Shown here: piece by piece, positions 6,495-12,104 of the stretch
Layout: each line of letters opens with the position of its first letter
Numbering within the stretch: position 1 is the stretch's first letter
Assembly (NCBI GenBank): GCA_023458995.1
Contig: JAEWVV010000050.1
Coordinates: 1-12,104, forward strand
Origin: Bacillota bacterium
GTDB lineage: Bacteria > Bacillota_I > Bacilli_A > Acholeplasmatales > Acholeplasmataceae
Direction of reading: 5' to 3'
DNA length: 12,104 nt
Made by a program: the position numbers and the translations under genes
The notes under the pieces: generated by a model
Told to the model about the DNA's origin: nothing
Databases searched by the model: none
What the model saw: the letters and a program-made list of their open reading frames with translations, nothing else

Positions 6495-7318
6495 GTTATG
6501 CGTATCGCGGTTTAAAAGTCAACTATGATGCGATTGGGCATATCACATTAGATATTAAGCCCAAAGGTGAATTTATTGCGATTGTAGGACATACCGGTTC
6601 TGGTAAATCGACTTTAGTGCAACACATGAACGCACTTCTTTTACCATCTAAAGGAGAAGTTGTTATTTTTGGACAATCACTTCCTCCTAAAAAGAACGAA
6701 AAGATCAATTACTTAAGACAAAAAGTAGGTCTTGTTTTTCAGTTTCCTGAATATCAATTATTTGAAGAAACCATTTTAAAAGATATTATGTTTGGTCCTA
6801 AAAACTTTAAATCAACCGAAGCTGAAGCGATTGAAAAAGCGAAGAAAGCAGCATCCATCGTTGGTATTGATGAATCACTTTATGAACAATCACCGTTTAG
6901 AATCTCAGGTGGCCAAATGAGAAGAGTTGCTGTTGCTGGTATTTTAGCGATGGAACCTGAAATTCTCGTTCTAGATGAACCAACGAGAGGTTTAGATCCT
7001 AAAGGCCGTAAAGACTTAATGGCGATTTTTAAAGATATTCACGAAAAAGAGAATAAAACGATTATTATGATTACACATGATATGGATTTAGTCTCTGAGT
7101 ATGCAAAACGCGTCATTGTTTTAGATAATGGTACGCTTGCTTTCGATGGTACGAAAGAAGCGCTCTTTGAACATCCAAGATTTGATGAATTCCATTTGGA
7201 TATGCCAACATCACTTAAGATCTTAAAACATCTTGAAAAAGAAGTTGGTATTCCATATAAACCGCAATATGATTACACCTCACTACACAAGTATCTTAAG
7301 GAGGTGTCCCATGAATAA
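6470..7318 (+). CDS. ecfA2: ECF transporter energy-coupling ATPase EcfA2
   Basis: This is the 282-aa partner ATPase of EcfA1. Walker A is GHTGSGKST (40-48), and Q-loop Gln91 lies in FQFPEYQLFEETILKDIMFG, the pattern that marks EcfA2 rather than EcfA1. The signature is ISGGQ (145-149), Walker B Asp169-Glu170 and switch His203. All catalytic parts are present. ATG 6470 is supported by GGAGG at 6461-6465 inside the end of ecfA1. The 25-nt overlap suggests the two ATPases are made in equal amounts, as their heterodimer needs. Its end overlaps the start of ecfT by 8 nt. Confidence 0.95.
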   Translation: MGIQFKDVSYAYRGLKVNYDAIGHITLDIKPKGEFIAIVGHTGSGKSTLVQHMNALLLPSKGEVVIFGQSLPPKKNEKINYLRQKVGLVFQFPEYQLFEETILKDIMFGPKNFKSTEAEAIEKAKKAASIVGIDESLYEQSPFRISGGQMRRVAVAGILAMEPEILVLDEPTRGLDPKGRKDLMAIFKDIHEKENKTIIMITHDMDLVSEYAKRVIVLDNGTLAFDGTKEALFEHPRFDEFHLDMPTSLKILKHLEKEVGIPYKPQYDYTSLHKYLKEVSHE

Positions 7319-8288
7319 TATTACAATTGGCCAATATATACCAGGGGACTCGTGGTTACACCGCTTAGATCCACGAATCAAATTACTTTCGCTTGTTTTA
7401 TTACTTGCTGCAACATTTGTGATTCCGATTTCATCTGATTTAATTCCGATTATTGCGATGGGTGTGATTTTCATTGGTGTTTTAATCTTAACGAAAACAT
7501 CAGGTGTTCCCATTAAAAAAGTACTAAACGGACTTAAACCGATTGTCTTCTTGCTGACATTTACCTTCTTTATTCAATTATTCTTTATTACTGAAGGAAA
7601 ACTTTTAGTCAGTTTAGACTTCCATTTATCTTTAACAAGTATTCTAGCAATTATTTTGGTCTTTGTTTTCTACAACTGGTCCAAAAAATACGTCAAATAT
7701 AGAACGACTTACTTCTTGTTTGCAGTTCTCATGATCTTAGCAGTTCAATATTTACTTCCCTATGTTGGTTTCTTTGACTACAAATTAGATATTTATGACC
7801 TTGGTTTAATGCGTGCTGGATTTATCTTTATTCGTATAACAAACGTCATTATCATGACATCACTCTTAACATTTACAACCATGACAACAGATCTTAACTA
7901 CGGAATTGAATCACTTTTAAAACCGTTAAAATGGATCAAAGTTCCTGTCGATGTGATTGCGATGATGTTATCACTTACGCTTCGTTATATTCCAACACTT
8001 CTTGGAGAAACAGAAAAAATCATGAAAGCTCAAGCTTCTCGTGGTGTAGATTTCAAAGAAAGCAAGTTTAAAGATAAAGTCATTCAAATCATTTCACTGT
8101 TAATTCCAGTCTTTGTCATCTCTTTCAAACGTGCTGAAGATTTAGGAAATGCGATGGAAGTTAGAGGATATGTGATTGGTGCGAAACGTACAAAGATTGA
8201 TCAATATAAAATTGGTTTTGCAGATATCATGACCGTAATTACTGTTACCTTATTTTTAGCAGTAATTATCATGTTGAGGTTTATTTAA
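7311..8288 (+). CDS. ecfT: ECF transporter transmembrane protein EcfT (enlarged)
   Basis: This 325-aa membrane protein is the scaffold that links S-components to EcfA1/A2. ATG 7311 is set by an excellent AAGGAGGTG (7298-7306); reading frames open further upstream only because they overlap ecfA2. The N-terminus (IGQYIPGDSWLHRLDPRIKL) is typical of EcfT. Two coupling-helix motifs that contact the ATPases are visible: Ser-Arg-Gly at 243-245 in AQASRGVDF, and AMEVRGY at 281-287, where AMEARGY is more common. Hydrophobic segments lie at about 24-41, 44-61, 76-95, 108-122, 132-155, 166-190, 257-271 and 305-324. Firmicutes EcfT is usually about 265 aa; the extra length is mainly near 105-160 and looks like added hydrophobic segments. 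The stop touches the start of truA. Confidence 0.93.
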   Translation: MNNITIGQYIPGDSWLHRLDPRIKLLSLVLLLAATFVIPISSDLIPIIAMGVIFIGVLILTKTSGVPIKKVLNGLKPIVFLLTFTFFIQLFFITEGKLLVSLDFHLSLTSILAIILVFVFYNWSKKYVKYRTTYFLFAVLMILAVQYLLPYVGFFDYKLDIYDLGLMRAGFIFIRITNVIIMTSLLTFTTMTTDLNYGIESLLKPLKWIKVPVDVIAMMLSLTLRYIPTLLGETEKIMKAQASRGVDFKESKFKDKVIQIISLLIPVFVISFKRAEDLGNAMEVRGYVIGAKRTKIDQYKIGFADIMTVITVTLFLAVIIMLRFI

Positions 8289-9035
8289 ATGAGATATAAA
8301 GCAGTTCTAAGCTATGATGGATCAAATTATGTCGGTTTTCAAAGTCAAAATAACGGTTTAGGTATTCAAGAAGTTGTTGAAAAAGCCCTAAGACTCATGA
8401 CACAAACCGAGATTAAAATCCACAGTGCTGGTAGAACAGATCGTGGTGTTCATGCGATTGGTCAAGTGTTTCATTTTGATACTGATATTGACTTACCTTC
8501 TGAAACTTGGGTTCGAGGGATTAACGACCGCATGCCTTTAGATATCAGAGTCAAATCGGTTAAAAAAGTAGAGAATACCTTTCATGCAAGACATAGTGCA
8601 TCTTCTAAGATTTATAAATATGTGATTGCTAAAAAGCCTGAAACACCATTTACAAAAAACTATGAAGTCTATATCAGAAACTTAGATATTAAACCCATGG
8701 TAGAAGCATTACCCTTACTTGTTGGGACACATGATTTTAGAGGGTTTTGTCAACTGGTTCCTGGTAAGCCAACGATTAAAACGATCTACGAAGCAACCAT
8801 GAAGGAAACGAAAAAACATTATATATTCACCTTTCATGGAAATTCATTCTTAAAGTATATGGTACGCTCCATGATGGGAACACTCATCCAAATTGGATTA
8901 CATCGTAAAGAAGTTTCAATCATTGAATCAATTCTAGAAACGAAGGATCGCCATCTTGCTGGAAAAACTGCAGAAGCACGAGGTCTATTCTTAGTTAAAA
9001 TCAATTATAAAAAACGTCTAAAAGGAAGTGTATGA
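8289..9035 (+). CDS. truA: tRNA pseudouridine(38-40) synthase TruA
   Basis: This 248-aa protein matches TruA in length and pattern. The catalytic Asp51 lies in AGRTDRGVHA (47-56). The N-terminal YDGSNYVGFQ and the later FHARHSASSKIYKY and YMVRSMMGTLIQIG segments are also typical. It converts uridines 38-40 of the tRNA anticodon stem-loop to pseudouridine in the cytoplasm. ATG 8289 directly follows the ecfT stop (8286-8288), and TTGAGG (8274-8279) inside ecfT is the ribosome binding site. The ecfA1-ecfA2-ecfT-truA order is conserved in many Firmicutes, where it follows ribosomal protein genes. Confidence 0.95.
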   Translation: MRYKAVLSYDGSNYVGFQSQNNGLGIQEVVEKALRLMTQTEIKIHSAGRTDRGVHAIGQVFHFDTDIDLPSETWVRGINDRMPLDIRVKSVKKVENTFHARHSASSKIYKYVIAKKPETPFTKNYEVYIRNLDIKPMVEALPLLVGTHDFRGFCQLVPGKPTIKTIYEATMKETKKHYIFTFHGNSFLKYMVRSMMGTLIQIGLHRKEVSIIESILETKDRHLAGKTAEARGLFLVKINYKKRLKGSV

Positions 9036-9036
9036 T

Positions 9037-9639
9037 ATGTTTATCACCTTTGAAGGTGGCGAAGGCACCGGTAAAACAACATTGATTCAAGGTGTCAAGG
9101 CTAGACTAGAACAAAAATATAACATCATAACCACACGTGAACCAGGTGGTTCTATGATTACGGAAGCCATCAGAGACATCATACTCAATCCTAAGTATCA
9201 AGGTGTCACACCCTATACTGAAGCATTACTGCTTGCTGCATCACGTGCACAACATTTAGATGAAGTCATTTTACCAGCACTTCGTGCAGGTAAGATTGTT
9301 TTATGTGATCGTTATGTGGATTCATCACTTGCTTATCAAGCCTATGCGAGAGGTTTGGGTTATGATTTTGTTTCATCGATTAACCAGTACGCCATGAAAA
9401 ATCTACCTAATTTGACCTTCTATATCGATTTAGATCCATCTATTGGATTATCACGCATTGCAAATCGCGATAAATACGACCGTTTAGATCAGGAAGCGTT
9501 CGATTTTCACCAAAATGTCCGCAAGGGCTATATCGAAGTTAGTCATATGTTTAAAGACCGTTTTGTAACCATTGATGGTTCAAAGACGATTGAAGCTATT
9601 TTAGATGAAATCATTTTCGAAATCGAAAAAAGATTATGA
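9037..9639 (+). CDS. tmk: Thymidylate (dTMP) kinase
   Basis: This 200-aa kinase phosphorylates dTMP to dTDP for DNA synthesis. The P-loop is EGGEGTGKTT (6-15), the TREPGG substrate motif is at 33-38, and DRYVDSSLAYQ begins at Asp91. The LID region RIANRDKYDR (140-149) carries arginines, and Arg also follows later in the helix. ATG 9037 is preferred over the in-frame GTG 9028 because GGAA (9024-9027) sits 9 nt before the ATG but touches the GTG. It also gives the family's usual MFITFEGGEG start. One base separates it from the truA stop, and its own stop overlaps holB as ATGA. Confidence 0.95.
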   Translation: MFITFEGGEGTGKTTLIQGVKARLEQKYNIITTREPGGSMITEAIRDIILNPKYQGVTPYTEALLLAASRAQHLDEVILPALRAGKIVLCDRYVDSSLAYQAYARGLGYDFVSSINQYAMKNLPNLTFYIDLDPSIGLSRIANRDKYDRLDQEAFDFHQNVRKGYIEVSHMFKDRFVTIDGSKTIEAILDEIIFEIEKRL

Positions 9640-10580
9640 AAAGAGCGCTCTACTTCTTTAAACAAACCATTTTAAAAAATCGTCTTGCCCATCTCTATCT
9701 GATCGTAGGTCCTAAGGGCTCAGGTAAATCACAGCTCGTTGATGACGTAGCTTATTTGATTTTGAATCAAGGTAAGCCCGATTCTCCTCATTTGAAACTT
9801 CAAATCAAAGAAAGAAAAGTTCAAAACATGATTGTTATTGAACCTGATGGATTATCGATCAAAAAAGAACAAATCTTGTTTTTACAATCAGAGTTCTCAA
9901 AGACAGCACTTGTCAGCGGACCACGTATCTATGTGATTAAAGGGATTGAAAAGATAAGTATTGCTGCAGCAAATTCACTATTAAAGTTCATGGAAGAACC
10001 ACAAAGTCATAATGTATATGGATTCTTACTTGCAGAAGATAAAGAAGATGTTCTAAGAACGATTCAATCTAGAAGTCAAATTTTAACACTTAAGAGCATT
10101 GATGAGTTAGACTTAGAACAGGAACTCATTCAACTTGGGGTCAATGAGAAGGTTGCAACCCTCGCACCCTTTTTGACAAAGGATATCGAAGAAGCAACCC
10201 TTCTTTCAGAGAATCCCAATTTTTTAGATTTAATCAGTTTGATTGAAGAGATTGCGATGCTATGGGATGATAAAAAGATCTCATATCCGATCTATTTTGC
10301 ACAAAAGTCAGTATTTCTCTTGCAAGATCGCGATTTCTTTATGGATTTTTTAGAATTACTGTTATTATATTTTTTAGATTGGGTTCACTATAGAACTCAT
10401 CAACCACTTACATACCGTTTTTTACGTGATGTGATCCAAGTCCAAAGTGATAAAATGCAAGTTACTGAAGTCAATGACTTAATTGAACAAATTCAAGTCG
10501 TCCTCCAACAACAAGCCTATAACATTAACTTGGATTTGGCGCTCGACCATCTGTTTTATATCCTAGAGAAGAAGAGGTAA
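9636..10580 (+). CDS. holB: DNA polymerase III delta' subunit, without zinc-binding cysteines
   Basis: The 314-aa protein has the AAA+ clamp-loader fold. A P-loop-like GPKGSGKS is at 25-32, VIEPDGLSIKKEQI is followed by SEFSKT, and AANSLLKFMEEP is the conserved delta'/RFC segment with the sensor region QSRSQ after it. As delta' it helps load the beta clamp during replication. Two features are odd. The zinc module with four cysteines that normally sits between the P-loop and the HPDxxxVxPDG segment is missing, and the whole protein has no cysteine. The SRC motif reads SRS, but its arginine finger is kept. The C-terminal collar half is weakly conserved, as is usual. Its ATGA overlap with tmk and 4-nt gap to ricT match the conserved Firmicutes tmk-holB-ricT order. 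Confidence 0.9.
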   Translation: MKRALYFFKQTILKNRLAHLYLIVGPKGSGKSQLVDDVAYLILNQGKPDSPHLKLQIKERKVQNMIVIEPDGLSIKKEQILFLQSEFSKTALVSGPRIYVIKGIEKISIAAANSLLKFMEEPQSHNVYGFLLAEDKEDVLRTIQSRSQILTLKSIDELDLEQELIQLGVNEKVATLAPFLTKDIEEATLLSENPNFLDLISLIEEIAMLWDDKKISYPIYFAQKSVFLLQDRDFFMDFLELLLLYFLDWVHYRTHQPLTYRFLRDVIQVQSDKMQVTEVNDLIEQIQVVLQQQAYNINLDLALDHLFYILEKKR

Positions 10581-10584
10581 GGTT

Positions 10585-11379
10585 ATGCAGGTTGCTTTAG
10601 TACAATTCAAAGAAGCAGGGAAGAAATATTATTTTTCCTACGAAGGACTTGAACTTGAAAAAAATGACCAAGTCGTTGTTGAAACAACACGTGGTATTGA
10701 AATAGGTAAAGTATATTTATTTAAAGAAATTGAAGAAACAGATCTCACCGCTGAATTAAAGCCCATTTTAAGAAAAGCAAATGAAGGCGATTTAAAAGAA
10801 GATGAATATAACAGAACATTAGAGCCGGCAATCTTAGAAAAAGCAAAACACTTAGCGAAACAAAACGAACTTGAAATGAAAATTCTAGATGCGGAATATA
10901 CACTAGACCGTAAAAGACTTTTAATTTATTTTGAAGCTGAAAATAGAATCGATTTTAGAAATTTAGTTCGTGATTTATCTGAAGTTTATCATACCCGTAT
11001 TGAACTTAGACAAATTGGACCAAGAGATGCAGCTAAAATGATCGGTGGTATTGGACCATGCGGACTCATTTTGTGTTGTACAACATTTATTGGTGAATTT
11101 GATACTGTCTCTATTAAAATGGCTAAAAACCAAAATATCGCATTAAACCCACAAAAGATTAGTGGGGTATGTGGTAAATTACTCTGTTGCATCAAGTATG
11201 AAGATGATGTCTACACAGAACTTAAGACAACGATGCCTGACTTAAAAGAAAAAGTCATTACACCTAAAGGTGAAGCAACCGTCATTGAATTAAACATCAT
11301 TGGCCAAAAGGTGAAAGTCTATCATGCCGATAATGGTGGAATGGAATGGTTTGCTTTAGCCGATATTACTAGAGCATAA
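10585..11379 (+). CDS. ricT: PSP1-domain protein RicT (YaaT)
   Basis: This 264-aa protein matches RicT/YaaT. Six cysteines occur in two clusters, Cys159, 164 and 165 in GPCGLILCC, and Cys196, 201 and 202 in GVCGKLLCC, as in the [4Fe-4S]-binding Ric complex. The PSP1 core is around 60-150 (GIEIGKV, RKANEGD, AEYTLDRKRLLIYF). In Bacillus RicT acts with RicA (YmcA) and RicF (YlbF) to guide RNase Y in mRNA maturation and to affect sporulation and biofilm regulators. In a non-sporulating relative the RNA-processing role is the likelier one (inference). GAGGTAAGG across the holB stop is the ribosome binding site. It normally lies between holB and yabA, but yabA is absent here. Confidence 0.93.
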   Translation: MQVALVQFKEAGKKYYFSYEGLELEKNDQVVVETTRGIEIGKVYLFKEIEETDLTAELKPILRKANEGDLKEDEYNRTLEPAILEKAKHLAKQNELEMKILDAEYTLDRKRLLIYFEAENRIDFRNLVRDLSEVYHTRIELRQIGPRDAAKMIGGIGPCGLILCCTTFIGEFDTVSIKMAKNQNIALNPQKISGVCGKLLCCIKYEDDVYTELKTTMPDLKEKVITPKGEATVIELNIIGQKVKVYHADNGGMEWFALADITRA

Positions 11380-11380
11380 C

Positions 11381-12082
11381 ATGTTACGCACGCTTCTTGG
11401 AACCGATCTATGGATCGAACAAAATTCAAGACAAGCATTTAATTTAGATACGATACTTTTAGCTCATTTCGCTAAAATACCCTATCGTTCTAAAACGGTA
11501 TTAGATATCGGAACAGGTGCAGGACCTCTGATGCTTTATCTATCGAAAAAGACAAAAGCTAAAATCATAGGAATTGAGATTCAAGAATCTCGGTATCTTC
11601 AAGCAATGAAGAATATCGAAATGAATCATCTAGAAAACCAACTTTCGTGTCTACATATCGATGTTAAAGATTTAAAGATGAAAGATGTGGATGTGATTGT
11701 CACAAACCCTCCATTCTTTAAAGTAAGTGAAACATCATTATTAAATGAAACCGAAGAAGACCAGATTGCACGTCATGAAGTTTCTCTAACCTTAGAGGAA
11801 CTCATCTCAGTCGCATCTAAGACACTTAAATTTGGAGGTTATTTTCAAATGATTCATAGACCTGATCGTTTTGGCGAAATCGTGTTACTTTTAGAAAAAT
11901 ATCAGTTAACACCAAAACGTGTTCAGTTTGTTCATCCTTATATTAACGAGCCAGCAAATCATTTATTAATTGAAGCAATGAAAAAGGGAAGTCCAGGGTT
12001 AACTGTTGAAAGTCCCCTGATACTCTATATAGAAAAACACGTCCTGACCAAAGAAATGACGGACATTTACGGAGGAAAATAA
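11381..12082 (+). CDS. trmN6: tRNA1(Val) (adenine37-N6)-methyltransferase family protein (YabB)
   Basis: The 233-aa protein is a class I SAM-dependent methyltransferase. The SAM-binding loop is LDIGTGAG (41-48), an acidic residue follows strand 2 (GIEIQ, 64-68), and the adenine-N6 catalytic motif NPPF is at 109-112, followed by the KVSE pattern and the ARHE motif (130-133) typical of this family. The N-terminal DLWIEQNSRQAFNLDTILLA is also characteristic. It probably methylates N6 of A37 in a tRNA. Its start lies one base after the ricT stop and has no strong ribosome binding site of its own, so it likely depends on coupled translation. In Bacillus yabB follows yabA in the same neighbourhood. 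Confidence 0.9.
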   Translation: MLRTLLGTDLWIEQNSRQAFNLDTILLAHFAKIPYRSKTVLDIGTGAGPLMLYLSKKTKAKIIGIEIQESRYLQAMKNIEMNHLENQLSCLHIDVKDLKMKDVDVIVTNPPFFKVSETSLLNETEEDQIARHEVSLTLEELISVASKTLKFGGYFQMIHRPDRFGEIVLLLEKYQLTPKRVQFVHPYINEPANHLLIEAMKKGSPGLTVESPLILYIEKHVLTKEMTDIYGGK

Positions 12083-12083
12083 G

Positions 12084-12104
12084 ATGCTATTATCTCTATT
12101 AAAC
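12084..12104 (+). CDS. Start of a further operon gene, cut by the window edge
   Basis: ATG 12084 lies one base after the trmN6 stop and 8 nt after a strong GGAGG (12071-12075). Only seven codons (MLLSLLN) are visible, so the product cannot be named. In Bacillus the next genes after yabB are a GIY-YIG nuclease gene and rsmI, but these seven residues do not identify either. Confidence 0.6.

Noticed and set aside
7233..7310. An N-terminal extension of EcfT starting inside ecfA2
   Set aside because: The near-perfect AAGGAGGTG directly before ATG 7311 and the family's usual N-terminus fix the start there.
10989..11195. Minus-strand reading frame inside ricT (likewise 6523-6708 in ecfA2 and 7283-7513 across ecfA2/ecfT)
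   Set aside because: These are antisense shadows of strongly conserved proteins, with no independent signals.
1..12104. Mycoplasma-type genetic code with TGA as Trp
   Set aside because: Five genes end in TGA at natural protein ends, and conserved Trp positions such as WCGPC and the B-repeat GW use TGG.
1..12104. Mobile elements, CRISPR arrays, tRNA or rRNA genes, defence systems
   Set aside because: I looked for terminal repeats, spaced direct repeats, cloverleaf-like segments and transposase or nuclease motifs and saw none; almost all of the window is ordinary coding sequence.

Overview
The window looks like a chromosomal stretch of a low-GC, wall-less or Mollicutes-related Firmicute of the Acholeplasma, Izemoplasma or Haloplasma kind. 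The reasons are strong A+T bias, GGAGG-type ribosome binding sites, very tight gene packing and a Firmicutes-style gene order (ecfA1-ecfA2-ecfT-truA, then tmk-holB-ricT-trmN6). TGA is used as a real stop (ends of the first gene, trxA, the reductase, truA and tmk) and Trp is encoded by TGG, so the Mycoplasma/Spiroplasma code 4 does not apply. The exact taxon is an inference.

Layout. Positions 1-812 hold the 3' part of an unrecognised helical protein and an HPr-like phosphocarrier. An RpiR-type regulator follows (867-1706) with its own promoter and terminator. Positions 1836-4295 encode an 819-aa lipoprotein with three InlB/Flg_new-type B-repeats and a large unassigned C-terminal half. This gene converges on a minus-strand pair, thioredoxin (5181-5492) and a thioredoxin-reductase-like flavoprotein (4312-5184), and one bidirectional hairpin separates them. 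A 198-bp divergent intergenic region (5493-5690) carries promoters for the thioredoxin pair and for the plus-strand operon.

From 5691 to the window end runs one tightly packed operon: ecfA1, ecfA2, ecfT (energy module of an ECF vitamin/micronutrient transporter), truA (tRNA pseudouridine synthase), tmk (dTMP kinase), holB (DNA polymerase III delta'), ricT/yaaT (PSP1 family), trmN6/yabB (tRNA methyltransferase) and the first codons of another gene. Every junction is an overlap or a gap of at most 4 nt, so co-transcription and translational coupling are likely. It looks like the usual ecf-truA block joined directly to the usual tmk-holB block, without yaaQ, yaaR or yabA.

I see no obvious new defence system, mobile element, CRISPR array, tRNA or rRNA. 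The most interesting points are: (1) the flavoprotein keeps the CATC redox site but lacks the NADPH-binding signatures, so with its neighbouring thioredoxin it resembles a ferredoxin-dependent flavin thioredoxin reductase (FFTR); (2) the HPr-like protein keeps the catalytic His15 but has Arg in place of the regulatory Ser46; (3) delta' has no cysteines and has lost its zinc module; (4) a long inverted repeat sits on the -10 box of the ECF operon.
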